This document shows positions 1-8,604 of a DNA stretch of 17,117 nucleotides, piece after piece. Location of the stretch: the NCBI GenBank assembly GCA_964421875.1, contig CAYQZD010000081.1:1-17117 (forward strand). The letters are read 5' to 3'. The DNA is from CAYQZD01 sp964421875 (GTDB taxonomy: Bacteria; Electryoneota; Tariuqbacteria; Tariuqbacterales; Tariuqbacteraceae). Position 1 is the stretch's first letter. Each line of letters begins with the position of its first letter. Both the position numbers and the translations under genes were made by a program. Under the pieces are notes generated by a model, which worked only from the letters and a program-made list of their open reading frames with translations, ran no database searches and was not told the origin of the DNA.

Positions 1-70
1 ATAAATCCTAATCAATTGTCTTTATTAGACTAAAAGTTGGGACAGTAGTGATAATAAATATATGTTGTCG

Positions 71-89
71 GGTGCGGGGACCCGCCACC
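71..89. repeat. Small GC-rich hairpin
   Basis: GGTGCGGG (71-78) pairs with CCCGCCACC (81-89) around a 2-base loop region with one bulged base. The tight loop makes it more plausible as a repeat remnant than as a working RNA element. No function is assigned. Confidence 0.4.
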
Positions 90-196
90 ACAGAAAGCAT
101 CTGTCGCAGGTTGCGGACAGACTGTCTGAAAATATGAGAAAGCGGACAATTTTCGATTCACCTAATAATAACCTATTGTTTATTTATAACTTCTGG

Positions 197-216
197 ATTC
201 CCGCTTTCGCGGGAAT
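197..216. repeat. Perfect 8-bp hairpin of the 'ATTCCCGC...GCGGGAAT' interspersed type
   Basis: ATTCCCGC (197-204), loop TTTC (205-208), GCGGGAAT (209-216), flanked by TTCTGG and GACA. Hairpins of this composition are common as dispersed intergenic repeats in many bacterial genomes. The flanks resemble those of the larger hairpin repeats at 323-348 and 14119-14144, so it may belong to the same broad repeat group. Confidence 0.6.
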
Positions 217-303
217 GACAAATTCGGAGCATTCTCGGACAGACTGCGGAGACCCTGCGGCACGATGGTAAGACCATAACTATCCGGAGTAATGAGCGAA
301 ATG

Positions 304-398
304 GTCATTCCGGCGAAGAGGGATTCTGGCTTGCTTCGCAGCCAGAATGACATTCGCGCTGCAAGTCGGTAAATTATTACTCACAGTAGTTATCCGAT
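304..398. repeat. Dispersed hairpin repeat, copy A
   Basis: The core hairpin is ATTCTGGC (323-330), an unpaired T, TGC/TTC/GCA, then GCCAGAAT (341-348). Flanking sequence (GTCATTC on the left, GTCGGTAAA and an AGTTATC-like stretch on the right) matches a second copy at about 14080-14190. The two copies differ by a paired change in the inner stem (TGC/GCA here, CGC/GCG there), which preserves base pairing. Family identity is unknown; it could be a non-coding repeat or a small non-autonomous mobile element. Confidence 0.6.
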
Positions 399-402
399 AA
401 AA

Positions 403-414
403 CCACTAAAGTGG
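403..414 (-). terminator. Weak candidate terminator after the phosphatase gene
   Basis: Read on the minus strand, CCAC-TTTA-GTGG is followed directly by TTTTATC, beginning about 15 bases past the stop codon of the Ppx/GppA gene. A 4-bp stem with a short T run is weak for a Rho-independent terminator, but the position is right for the end of the sprA operon. Confidence 0.3.
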
Positions 415-428
415 AAGAGTGGATTGTA

Positions 429-1367
429 TTAGGCAGGAGTTTTGAATTTTCCGAGAGCCCAGCCTGCGATGAGTCCGAACCTGAGCCCGCGGTGGGTGAC
501 GCGGCAGGTAGCGACTTCAAGACGGCTTAAGATTTCCAACGCCAGGGCAGTTCCGGCGATAATCACTGGGGCGCGGTCAGGATCGAAGCGCAGAATTTTC
601 TTTCGTTCCTCCAAAGTCGCCTCAAGGAAGCGGCTTTGCGCTTTTTCAATCCATTCAGCGGTAAGCGGCGCGCCCTCTACCGCATCGCCCCGGTAAGAGG
701 GGAGGTTCTTGTAAAGGGCGGCGAGGGTGGCGGCGGTTCCGCCGGCGAGGATGATTTCGCGCCCCTGCGCCGATTTCCAATTAATCACCTTTAAACTTTT
801 AGCCACCGCCTCGGACATTGCCTGATATTTCTCCCTGTCGGGGGGGTCTCCAAGGGGGAAATCGCCGGTAATCCTTACCGCGCCGGTTTCCAGGCTGCAG
901 GATTTTTCCACCTTCCGACTTTGTCCCATGATAAATTCCGTGGAGCCGCCTCCGATGTCGATAAGAATGACTGGCTGGTGAAATTCGAGGGGACCGCTAA
1001 GGCAGCCGAGGTAGGTCATCCGCGCTTCTTCTTCGCCGCTGAGGAGGGTAATATCGAGTCCGAGAGCTTCATGCGCCCGGCGGATGAGGTCTTTCCCGTT
1101 GGCGGCGTTTCTGAGGGCTGAGGTTCCGGCGATGAGGATTTCTTCCGCGCCTTGAGCTTCGGCGCGGCGGGCGAGGGTATCGATGATGCTCAGATTCCGC
1201 GAAATCGTTTCCGGGGCGATACTGCCGGTTTGGAAGACATCGCGCCCTATGCCGTTGGAAAGCTGGTCTTCGTCCCGGGGGGCGACTTTTCCGTGTAGGT
1301 CAACTTCGGCGGCGAGGAAGAGGGTGGTGTTACTGCCGATGTCGATGGCGGCGGCGCGGGCTTTCAC
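429..1367 (-). CDS. Ppx/GppA family phosphatase (exopolyphosphatase-like)
   Basis: A 312-residue enzyme of the Ppx/GppA family, in the actin-like ATPase fold, which removes phosphate from polyphosphate and/or from guanosine pentaphosphate. Visible motifs: the first phosphate-binding loop D9-IGSNT, GTSALRNA at 81-88, the catalytic-glutamate region GEEEAR at 111-116, and the second phosphate loop DIGGGSTE at 137-144. A glycine-rich AGGT follows later and a conserved THRGLRFGL lies near the C-terminus. The length fits the short form lacking the extra C-terminal domains of E. coli Ppx. The GTG start overlaps the TGA stop of the upstream gene by four bases (GTGA), with GAGGA six bases before it, so translation is probably coupled. 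Ppx and GppA cannot be told apart from sequence alone. A direct link to secretion is not evident; it may simply share the transcript. Confidence 0.9.
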   Translation of the reverse strand: MKARAAAIDIGSNTTLFLAAEVDLHGKVAPRDEDQLSNGIGRDVFQTGSIAPETISRNLSIIDTLARRAEAQGAEEILIAGTSALRNAANGKDLIRRAHEALGLDITLLSGEEEARMTYLGCLSGPLEFHQPVILIDIGGGSTEFIMGQSRKVEKSCSLETGAVRITGDFPLGDPPDREKYQAMSEAVAKSLKVINWKSAQGREIILAGGTAATLAALYKNLPSYRGDAVEGAPLTAEWIEKAQSRFLEATLEERKKILRFDPDRAPVIIAGTALALEILSRLEVATCRVTHRGLRFGLIAGWALGKFKTPA

Positions 1368-2275
1368 GGATTTTCCTCGACATAGATAAGTTCAACCAGG
1401 ACATCCCCCACTGCTTTCAGGCTTTCTATGCTGCAGTGTTCGGGGGTGTCTTCCTGGGTGTGCCAGTAGCGGTATTCCAGGTCAATGATGTCAACGGCGG
1501 GGATACCGATTTCAATCAGGGGGAGGTGGTCGTCGGTAATGGGTCCGGTCATTCGCGGTGAGAATTGGTGGGAGCCGACTCTGGCGGCGATGCGCCAGAT
1601 TTTATCCTGGAGGGCTCGGCAGTTTATGAAGGAATTGTATTCGCGTTTGATTTCCAGGTCTTCGTCACCAATGAGGTCGAGCAGAACGGCGAATCGGTAC
1701 TCGGAGGGATCGGCGGTCTTGGCGAAGTGTTTAGAGCCCAGGAGGTAGTCCCAGATTTCACCTTCTCTGCCGTAGTCTTCACCGTCGAAGAAGATGATTT
1801 GCATAGGGAGCGGAGGGGGGTGTGCGGCGAAGATTCGCGCCATTTCCAGGAGGACGGCTACGCCTGAAGCGCCGTCGTTGGCGCCGAGGATTGGTTTACC
1901 ACGGTTTTCAGGATTGGGGTCTCGGTCACTCCAGGGCCGGCAGTCCCAATGCGCGCAAAGCAAAATTTTCGGCTCGGCGGACTGGCTGAAATCGGCGATG
2001 ATGTTGCGCATATTGTAGGTTTTTCGGAGGCGGCGGTCTCTGAATGTAAAGGGCTGTTCGCTGACATCTGAGGTGAATTTTTTCAACTCAGTTACCAGGT
2101 AGTCTCCGCACTTTAAATGTCCCTGAGAACCGGGATTACGGGGACCGAAACTGCATTGTTTCAGGAGGTATTCCCAGGCTTTATCCTGATTGAAAACCGG
2201 TTTTTCCTGTGATAAAGCGGGCAGCGCCAGGGCGATGGTGAGGCACAGTCCTGCGGAGATGACGGATGATTTCAT
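1364..2275 (-). CDS. M28-family zinc enzyme, probable secreted glutaminyl-peptide cyclotransferase
   Basis: 303 residues. Residues 1-22 form a signal peptide, with a likely cut after PALS and Gln23 at the new N-terminus. The fold is the M28 (zinc aminopeptidase-like) type. Visible landmarks: FGPRNPGS (43-50), H109 in CAHWD, D134 in GANDGASG, E166-D167 in FFDGEDYG, D200 in LLDLIGD, ITDDH (246-250) and W271-H272-T. The DDH-x-P segment and the WHT-x-x-D ending closely resemble animal-type glutaminyl cyclases, which turn N-terminal Gln into pyroglutamate; ordinary M28 aminopeptidases usually lack that combination. Asp167 sits where human QC has its zinc-ligand Glu, a conservative change. The gene starts 10 bases after sprA. 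Its GGAGG is formed by the last sense codons of sprA, with a rather long 13-base spacing. Longer frames reaching 2497 overlap sprA and lack a signal peptide start, so I chose this ATG. Alternative: a generic M28 peptidase. Confidence 0.85.
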   Translation of the reverse strand: MKSSVISAGLCLTIALALPALSQEKPVFNQDKAWEYLLKQCSFGPRNPGSQGHLKCGDYLVTELKKFTSDVSEQPFTFRDRRLRKTYNMRNIIADFSQSAEPKILLCAHWDCRPWSDRDPNPENRGKPILGANDGASGVAVLLEMARIFAAHPPPLPMQIIFFDGEDYGREGEIWDYLLGSKHFAKTADPSEYRFAVLLDLIGDEDLEIKREYNSFINCRALQDKIWRIAARVGSHQFSPRMTGPITDDHLPLIEIGIPAVDIIDLEYRYWHTQEDTPEHCSIESLKAVGDVLVELIYVEENP

Positions 2276-2285
2276 AAAATTTATA

Positions 2286-5200
2286 TTACCTCCCTCGGAT
2301 TTCAATTCTGACATTGAATCCGAATTCATGGAAGGATGATTTACCGGTGCTGGAATTGGTGTTGACACCGGTTTCATAGTGCACTCCGCCGCTGACAGTG
2401 TTGGAGAAGGAGTAATCGAGACTGGGGCGGAGCGACCAGCTGGTGGATTTGTTGGTGGTGCTAAATTTGGTGCCTTCACCCTGCAGCACCTGTTCATCTC
2501 GATTTGAGGAGGTGAAGGTGAGGGAGAAATTGGTGTTGTTTTTGAAGCGTTTGTTGTTGAAGGGCCATACCGGTATGGGGATTCTGAATCCGGATTTTCT
2601 GGAGTATCGGGCGGTGAAGGATATGGTAGTGTTGTTGGAGCGGTTTTTTCGGTTGTTGAGGTTTGCGATATCGTTGGTGATTTTCTGGGTTTTTTTGAGG
2701 TCGAAGTTGGTGGAGATGCCGCCGTTCCAGGTGATGTTCATCCCGAATAATGGTGAGAGGTTCCGTTCGAAGTTCTCCTTGGTGATGTTACTTTTTTCCA
2801 CGGTCCAATCGGAGGAGTATTTTCCGGAGAAGCCGCTGTTGACGCTTACGGTCTGGGCGAGGTTGTTGAAGATAGCGAGTTTTTCCAGTCCGGTCAGTTT
2901 AGCGGTGATGTTTACGAATGGGAAGTCGTTGATTTTCCCTTTATCGTCGGCGAGGTAGAAGAGGGAATAGCTTTTCTGTCCGCCGGCGGTGGTTCCTCGA
3001 TAACTTTCCGAGGTTTTATAATCGAAATCGAAGGTGGTGCTGAAGCTTCGGGAGAAGCGGAGTCCGCTTTTAACGCGATAATCGTCGTTGTAACTTACGT
3101 TCTGGGTTTCGGTTCCGGAATAGCCAGCCACCTGGGGAACTTCGGGATCTTTACTCAGTCCAAGCTGGTATTTCCATCCGGCGTGTCCCGTAACTGCGGG
3201 AGTTCCCAGGTCGCGGGTGTGGGAATAATCGAAGCGGACGTCGGTGACTTTCGCCATCATTTTTTTCATCAGGGTGAGGGGATTGGGGATTTTAATTTTT
3301 TTCTCTTCTTTCTTTTCCCCTTCTTCGCCTTCCGGCTCACCCTCTTGGGCTCCGACATCTCCGGGCGGGGATACTCCTCTGGAGGCTGAAGCGGCGCCTC
3401 TTCCGGCGCCTCCCGGGCCTGGTGAAGAGCTTTTGAAAAGCTGTGAAGTTCTGAGGTTCCAGGAGGTTCGGATAGTGTTATGGGAACGGATGGATTGTCC
3501 GATTTCGGTATAACCGTTCGACCAGGTCCACTGATAGCTGGAGGAGTATGAGACATCCTGTGTCAACCATTTGAATATCACCGGTGAGTAGGAGTAATTG
3601 AGGGACTGGTCAACATTATAATCGCGGCCGAAATTTAATTTTGCCACATCACTCCATTGGTTTCCCCGCATATCTGAGCGGTGGGAGCGGCTGAAGTCAA
3701 GGTTCATATTGGAGAAAGGTCTGGCGCCCGAACTTACCTCCCGCGTCATACCGAAATCTTCCCTCTGGTTGTAGGAGTTAGAGCGCGACAGGGATTCTGT
3801 TATTGTCCGGGTTCCGGAGATTCCTGTTGTTATATTATTGGGCAGGGGATTGAACTTGGTTTCGTGGATTTTTTTCAGGAGGGGGATTTTTTTCGCCCAG
3901 GCCAGGATAGCGATTCCTTCGAAACGCCCGAAGGAGAGGTTGTAATTCAGTCCTGCTGAACGGCGCTGCGTGCGGTTAAACACGTCATATTGGCTTGAAC
4001 CGTCGCTGGAATTGTAATCGTAGTTTCCCGATAGTTTATCTACGGTGTATTTAATAAGGGGATTCGATGACTCGCCTTCTTTTCGGAATTGAATTCCCCA
4101 CTGTTTGGTGACCGTCTGATTTTTCACGGTGTCGATGGCGGCTTGGTCGTCGGAGGCGAGCAGGATGTCGCTTCCGGGGTAGTATTTGGGAACGGTAGTA
4201 TTATTCTGGTAATTTCCGTTTAAGGGGAGCCTTAATCCCCAGGTGGGGGGCAGGAATCTATCCAGGTTGAAGTTGCCGCTAATTCTCTTTTCCTGGCTGT
4301 TGTTTCCGCTTCCCAGTCGGGAATTGAGGTTGTGGAAGTCGGCGTCCGATTCGTTTAGATTAAGGTGAACCGTGCCGAGGTCGGAAAGGTTGACATCGAT
4401 GGAGGTGCGGTAGGCGGTTCCGGGATCTTTTTTCACATCGGAGAGCCTGAGTTCGTCCATCCAGATGTGTACGCCGTCGTATTCATCGATAGCGCTTTTT
4501 GTAGTGTTGTGGAGACCGACGGTTATCTGCCGGATTTGCGAGAGTGAGGGATTGCCCACAACAACGATGGAGTCTCCGTATTCACCGGGCTCTTTCCAGT
4601 ATCCGAATTTTCTCCAGGAACCATTGGCAAGCTGGAAGGAGTCGACCTTGGCGGTGGTTTGGAAATTAGGATTGAGCAGCAGGGCGTCCCGGTCAAGTTT
4701 GAGGCGGGGAATTTCCCGAAGGTCGATTTCGATTTGATTGTCGTCGTTCCATCCGGGCTTCAAACGCTGGTAAATTTCATAGTAGTTTGAGGTTGTGTCG
4801 GCGCCGAAGCGGAAGGACATTTCGACTCCCTTTTCCTCGATGTTATCAGAGCCGTAAACAAACATTTTCAGTGTGTTATATTCCAGGAAATTGACCTGGT
4901 TCCTGAAGGTTTTCTGAGCCCTGGCGGTGGCTTTGGGAGCAAGGTCGATAACTTTAAGAACGATGGATTGTTCTCTGGCGATAAGGTTGGTCACCGGGTC
5001 TCGCTGGCCTCGAACGCCGGGGGGCTGGATGTAGTCGGCGGCGTTTTCTTCGGTGTTGATGGTGGAGATTTCAAGTCGTTCACGTTTAAGGGCTCCGGCT
5101 TCGTTGGGAAAGACCTCTTCCCATTCGTTTCCCACCAGTTCGAAGGTGGCGATTCTGAGTTTGACATCATCGGTGCACCCGCTCAACCAGAGCCGGGCGA

Positions 5201-8200
5201 ATTCAATCTGGTTCCAAGCCGCCTGTCCTACGGCTTGGGCTTCTTTCAGGGGGACACGGATTAGGTACCAATCGGTGTTTTCCCCGCCTTTTCCGCCAAA
5301 ATATGGGTGGTTTTCATCAAGGGGGAGAGGTATGGAGCAGCGGAAGAAGCTCTCTTCATTCTCCAGGATTCCGTTTCCGTTGAGGTCTTCGGTGTCGGGG
5401 ATTCGTTCTCCCTCGTCCCTCTCGTTGTTCTCGGTGCCGTTGATGTGCTGGTAGTTGTTTTTATCCGATGCGCTGTAGTTGAAGTTGTCGTTGGAAAAGC
5501 GTTCCCAGTCCTGCTTGACATTATCTTCGTTGATATCCCAGAAGTCGTTAGCGCCGGACATTTCGTCGATACCGATATCCTCGCCGGGGTCGAGGATTCC
5601 GTTGCCCTGGGTGAGGTTGGGGAGGGGGACGTCTTCGGTGTTGAGCCTCCCGTTAGGGATGACGTCCTCCGACACTTTTCCCAGGTCAACATGAAGTGTG
5701 CACTGGGAACCTGTTGAGAAGACGGTCATTTCCAGGAACTTTGATTTGGACTGGTCGGCGTATCCGGCTGAGAGGTATTTTTGAATACCTTCCCAGCTCT
5801 CATCGATATCGCAAGTATTATACAACGTATCCTCGACCGGCGAGAACTCTATATCGAGGACGTGTATATTGTTTTGGACGGCGGTATTGACATCTCGGTT
5901 GGGCCAGATATCTTTGATTTTGACCTGGTCGAAGGGATTGTACCATATCATCGAGCCCCGCATCGCCCAGCGCACTGTGTCTGGTCTATTGGCGACGGCG
6001 CCGATTGGAGTTGAGCTTGGACGCCAGCTTCGGCGCATAATACCGAGGGTGGTGACACGTTTGGCGCTTTCGAAATCGTCGAGATAGGCGACGCCGTTAT
6101 TGTCTCCGGTGGCGGGATTGTTTAAACTGTTGGGATTGGGCCAAACCCGTGCGATTTCACCTTCCAGGGTGATTTCAGACTCATTCTCGGCTTCGAGCAA
6201 AGGCAGGAAATCGATGGCGCTGGTGATAAAATCGTTTTTTATCACCATACGGGAATTTGCGTCCCAGATGAAATTTCGAGTGGGCTCGTTACCGACTCGG
6301 ACTCTCTCTTCAAGTGGTTTTTCGTTGAGATAAAGCGCGGTTATTCCTACAAAGGATTCTTCGTTCCAGAGGTCGTATTCGCCTCTTACGCCGAACAGGG
6401 TTTTTTTGTCGAGTTGGAATAGTTCTCCGCTCTCCCAGAGGACTTCCACATTGGCGGAAGCGGAGCCCGCGCCTTCCTTGAGGATAGTCAGGGCTCCGGT
6501 CATATAATCGATAGTGTAGTCCGCTCCCTTGGTGAGGCGCTGACCATTCAGGTACACTTCTTCAGAGCCGGGGAGGACATTGAATCCGAGGCTGAAGGAG
6601 GCGGACACCGAGGAATACTTGACGTCGAATCTAAAGGTGGAGACCGTGGGATAGTCGGCGGTGGTGTCGTAGATAGTGGGCATCCTGGAATCGAGGCCGA
6701 TTTGGGGGAGAATCAGTGAATCACCCCTATAGTATCCAGCGTCGGGTTTAGAGGAATCGGGATCGAAGGGTCTCAGTCCGGGAAGTATCAATTCACCCCT
6801 TCCCCAGTTGATTAAGGCGGGGTTGTCGTCCAGACTGCCGTCGGGAGGACCTCCGGCGTCGCCCCGGTTGTCCAATCCCAGGATTTCGAGGTAGGGTTTG
6901 GCTTCACCGTTGACGGTTCCGGTCTCTTCATCTGAACTCCCGGTCCCAATGCGAAAGATTTTCAGTCGGAAGTCACTTTTGGGGATGTTTGATGCTCTGA
7001 GACTGTAAACGTTTTTCATTTCGAGATTCCAGGTGGAATCGGTATTCTGGGGATTGTGAGGTCTCAACAGTTTCAAAGTGACCACGCTGTCTGGGGGGAG
7101 GGGTATATCGCCGAACTTGGTTCCATCCTCGAGTTCATAGGCGCAGGCGAGCACCTGGCTTTTACTGAGGTAGGAGTTGAGTCGAATGTAACCGAGCCGG
7201 GTGTCGACGGAATAATCGACATCTTTGGTCAGGGCTCTGAAGTAGTGCTGGATATTGGAACGGCTGGAGGAGTCGGGGTGTGGTCCGGGGCTGTTCATCG
7301 CCCAGGCTTGAAAGGTATTGGTGTTTCGGACATCATCGGAGACATATACTTCGATTTGACGAATAGGTCTGGCAAAGGAGGTGATGACATGGTTCATATC
7401 GTTATCGAAGCGGCGGAAATTTTTGCGGTAGTCTTCATTGAGGAAGAAGTAGCGGTTACGGAGAATATCTGGGGCCTGGATGCTTTGGGTTTGTTCTTCG
7501 GCGCCGCCTTTGATAGATCTTTTATTTTTCTGCCCCTTTTCCACGGAGGCGACAGATGTGAGGCTTAGGGGCCCGAACCTGGATTCGGTTTTCAGTCCGA
7601 AGAGACCGGTGTTATTGCCTGAGAATGTGGCGAGCTGGGTTCCGGCGAGGGAGAGGGAGATATTTCCCGCTTCGATTTTTTGGATAATTTCGTCTTCATG
7701 TCCGGTATAATCGAGCTTGAGTGAATTTTCGAAATCGAACATTCGTTCCGAGTCCTGGTCGATTTTGACCGAGACCTTGTCCCCCACTCTGCCTTCAATG
7801 TTGAAGCGCTGGGTTTGGTCGATGCGGAAATTGTAGTTGGCGCGGTCGTTTTGGGTGGTGGATACACGGTCGTCTTTCTGGCGTCGGAGTCCGCCGTCGA
7901 TGGTGATATTACCGGTAACCCTCAGTCCCACTCGGTCGCCTCCGAAGATACGCTGGAAGGTTTTGGAGCGGACTCTCCAGGGGATTTGTATCTCCAGGGC
8001 TGAGCCTCCGCTTCCGGCCTGGGTTGCGAAAAGGCGTTTTACGTTTTCTTTGCGCCAGGCTTCGATGAACTCGTTTTCCATCCGCTGGCTACGGTAGATT
8101 TCCGGGTCATAGACTGCGGGACGGGCGAAATAGGGGTCGCGCGCAGTGCGCTTGCCCACCACCAGGGAGGAGGCGGAGTCGATTTCAAAGGTGTACTTGA

Positions 8201-8414
8201 GGTATTCGGGTTGGAGGTTGAAAAATGCGGGTTGTTCAATGTGGGACAGCGACAGTCCCTTTCGCGAGGGGATAAACTCATATTTATACTTCAAGCCGGG
8301 AGGGTACACGAATCCAACGCCGGCTTGGGCGGCGGTCCAGCCGGAAAAGATTATCGCTGCCAGGGCTGCGAGCAGAATTAAAGTGAAGCGTTTCTTTGAG
8401 CGCGAAGGAATCAC
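2286..8414 (-). CDS. sprA: SprA/Sov family T9SS outer-membrane translocon
   Basis: 2042 residues, somewhat shorter than typical Bacteroidota SprA proteins. In that family SprA forms a very large single-chain outer-membrane beta-barrel through which folded T9SS cargo leaves the cell. Residues 1-29 or 1-31 form a signal peptide (basic start, hydrophobic core, WTAAQAG). The N-terminal SprA signature follows (about 170-300): repeated short strands ending in a GNISL...SGNNTGLFG...SRFG segment. At about 1000-1010 lies the family-typical stretch IPDTEDLNGNGILENEE, preceded by another NGILDPGED motif, both reminiscent of calcium-binding loops. The C-terminal half alternates polar and aromatic residues as in long barrel strands. 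Residues about 1662-1708 are a low-complexity Gly/Ala/Ser then Glu/Lys insertion. The start is GTG with AGGA five bases upstream. It is first in an operon with the QC-like enzyme and Ppx/GppA phosphatase, and has its own promoter candidate. Confidence 0.93.
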   Translation of the reverse strand: MIPSRSKKRFTLILLAALAAIIFSGWTAAQAGVGFVYPPGLKYKYEFIPSRKGLSLSHIEQPAFFNLQPEYLKYTFEIDSASSLVVGKRTARDPYFARPAVYDPEIYRSQRMENEFIEAWRKENVKRLFATQAGSGGSALEIQIPWRVRSKTFQRIFGGDRVGLRVTGNITIDGGLRRQKDDRVSTTQNDRANYNFRIDQTQRFNIEGRVGDKVSVKIDQDSERMFDFENSLKLDYTGHEDEIIQKIEAGNISLSLAGTQLATFSGNNTGLFGLKTESRFGPLSLTSVASVEKGQKNKRSIKGGAEEQTQSIQAPDILRNRYFFLNEDYRKNFRRFDNDMNHVITSFARPIRQIEVYVSDDVRNTNTFQAWAMNSPGPHPDSSSRSNIQHYFRALTKDVDYSVDTRLGYIRLNSYLSKSQVLACAYELEDGTKFGDIPLPPDSVVTLKLLRPHNPQNTDSTWNLEMKNVYSLRASNIPKSDFRLKIFRIGTGSSDEETGTVNGEAKPYLEILGLDNRGDAGGPPDGSLDDNPALINWGRGELILPGLRPFDPDSSKPDAGYYRGDSLILPQIGLDSRMPTIYDTTADYPTVSTFRFDVKYSSVSASFSLGFNVLPGSEEVYLNGQRLTKGADYTIDYMTGALTILKEGAGSASANVEVLWESGELFQLDKKTLFGVRGEYDLWNEESFVGITALYLNEKPLEERVRVGNEPTRNFIWDANSRMVIKNDFITSAIDFLPLLEAENESEITLEGEIARVWPNPNSLNNPATGDNNGVAYLDDFESAKRVTTLGIMRRSWRPSSTPIGAVANRPDTVRWAMRGSMIWYNPFDQVKIKDIWPNRDVNTAVQNNIHVLDIEFSPVEDTLYNTCDIDESWEGIQKYLSAGYADQSKSKFLEMTVFSTGSQCTLHVDLGKVSEDVIPNGRLNTEDVPLPNLTQGNGILDPGEDIGIDEMSGANDFWDINEDNVKQDWERFSNDNFNYSASDKNNYQHINGTENNERDEGERIPDTEDLNGNGILENEESFFRCSIPLPLDENHPYFGGKGGENTDWYLIRVPLKEAQAVGQAAWNQIEFARLWLSGCTDDVKLRIATFELVGNEWEEVFPNEAGALKRERLEISTINTEENAADYIQPPGVRGQRDPVTNLIAREQSIVLKVIDLAPKATARAQKTFRNQVNFLEYNTLKMFVYGSDNIEEKGVEMSFRFGADTTSNYYEIYQRLKPGWNDDNQIEIDLREIPRLKLDRDALLLNPNFQTTAKVDSFQLANGSWRKFGYWKEPGEYGDSIVVVGNPSLSQIRQITVGLHNTTKSAIDEYDGVHIWMDELRLSDVKKDPGTAYRTSIDVNLSDLGTVHLNLNESDADFHNLNSRLGSGNNSQEKRISGNFNLDRFLPPTWGLRLPLNGNYQNNTTVPKYYPGSDILLASDDQAAIDTVKNQTVTKQWGIQFRKEGESSNPLIKYTVDKLSGNYDYNSSDGSSQYDVFNRTQRRSAGLNYNLSFGRFEGIAILAWAKKIPLLKKIHETKFNPLPNNITTGISGTRTITESLSRSNSYNQREDFGMTREVSSGARPFSNMNLDFSRSHRSDMRGNQWSDVAKLNFGRDYNVDQSLNYSYSPVIFKWLTQDVSYSSSYQWTWSNGYTEIGQSIRSHNTIRTSWNLRTSQLFKSSSPGPGGAGRGAASASRGVSPPGDVGAQEGEPEGEEGEKKEEKKIKIPNPLTLMKKMMAKVTDVRFDYSHTRDLGTPAVTGHAGWKYQLGLSKDPEVPQVAGYSGTETQNVSYNDDYRVKSGLRFSRSFSTTFDFDYKTSESYRGTTAGGQKSYSLFYLADDKGKINDFPFVNITAKLTGLEKLAIFNNLAQTVSVNSGFSGKYSSDWTVEKSNITKENFERNLSPLFGMNITWNGGISTNFDLKKTQKITNDIANLNNRKNRSNNTTISFTARYSRKSGFRIPIPVWPFNNKRFKNNTNFSLTFTSSNRDEQVLQGEGTKFSTTNKSTSWSLRPSLDYSFSNTVSGGVHYETGVNTNSSTGKSSFHEFGFNVRIEIRGR
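2289..2293 (-). promoter_or_regulatory. Ribosome-binding site of the QC-like gene, inside the sprA 3' end
   Basis: GGAGG on the minus strand is built from the last two sense codons of sprA (GGG AGG) just before its TAA stop. It lies 13 bases from the chosen ATG at 2275. The spacing is longer than ideal, but no other start nearby gives a signal peptide. Confidence 0.45.
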
Positions 8415-8457
8415 AAGTTTCCTGGGATGAGCGTAGAGTGACTATGTTTTTTTGAAC

Positions 8458-8477
8458 CTGACGAATGGCATCGTCAG
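8458..8477 (-). promoter_or_regulatory. Perfect inverted repeat in the sprA leader
   Basis: CTGACGA (8458-8464), six-base spacer, TCGTCAG (8471-8477), lying 44-63 bases before the sprA start codon. It is followed on the minus strand by GTTC and a run of A, not T, so it is not a terminator for this strand. It could be an operator or an mRNA hairpin; no regulator is known from this window. Confidence 0.4.
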
Positions 8478-8532
8478 CGAGACAATATCAACTAATCGAT
8501 AGGCATTCCTGTTTTTGTGATTCCGTTATTAA

Positions 8533-8548
8533 ACCCTCATCCGAGGGT
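8533..8548 (-). repeat. Six-bp hairpin in the sprA leader
   Basis: ACCCTC, loop ATCC, GAGGGT. On the minus strand it is followed by TTTAATAACGG, a poor T-tract. It might be a weak terminator for comF readthrough or part of a structured leader. Confidence 0.35.
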
Positions 8549-8604
8549 CTTATTCGCGACCTCGCACAACTTAGAATGAAAATGTTATCGGTCGCTCGTC
8601 TGCA

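Larger units (their letters stand above)
1..428. other. Intergenic region with dispersed hairpin repeats, no convincing gene
   Basis: No credible protein gene is visible downstream of the last gene of the sprA operon. The stretch is a patchwork of short inverted repeats: a bulged hairpin at 71-89, a perfect 8-bp hairpin at 197-216, a larger hairpin repeat at about 304-398 that recurs near 14080-14190, and a weak terminator-like hairpin at 403-414. An 11-base direct repeat (CGGACAGACTG) occurs at 114-124 and again at 236-246. The single open frame here (62-271, plus strand) runs through these repeats, and its peptide looks repeat-derived. Confidence 0.6.

Noticed and set aside
62..271. Plus-strand open frame of 69 codons
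   Set aside because: It runs through the hairpin repeats and its peptide (with FWIPAFAGMTN) is typical of translated intergenic repeats.
2276..2497. Upstream extension of the M28 gene to 2497
   Set aside because: It would overlap the sprA 3' end by over 200 bases and put a proline/serine-rich stretch before an obvious signal peptide.
7056..7568. Plus-strand open frame of 170 codons within sprA
   Set aside because: It is antisense to a strongly recognisable part of SprA and its translation shows no domain-like pattern.
8458..8477. Rho-independent terminator between comF and sprA
   Set aside because: On the minus strand the stem is followed by a run of A, and on the plus strand by CGAGAC; neither has a T-tract.
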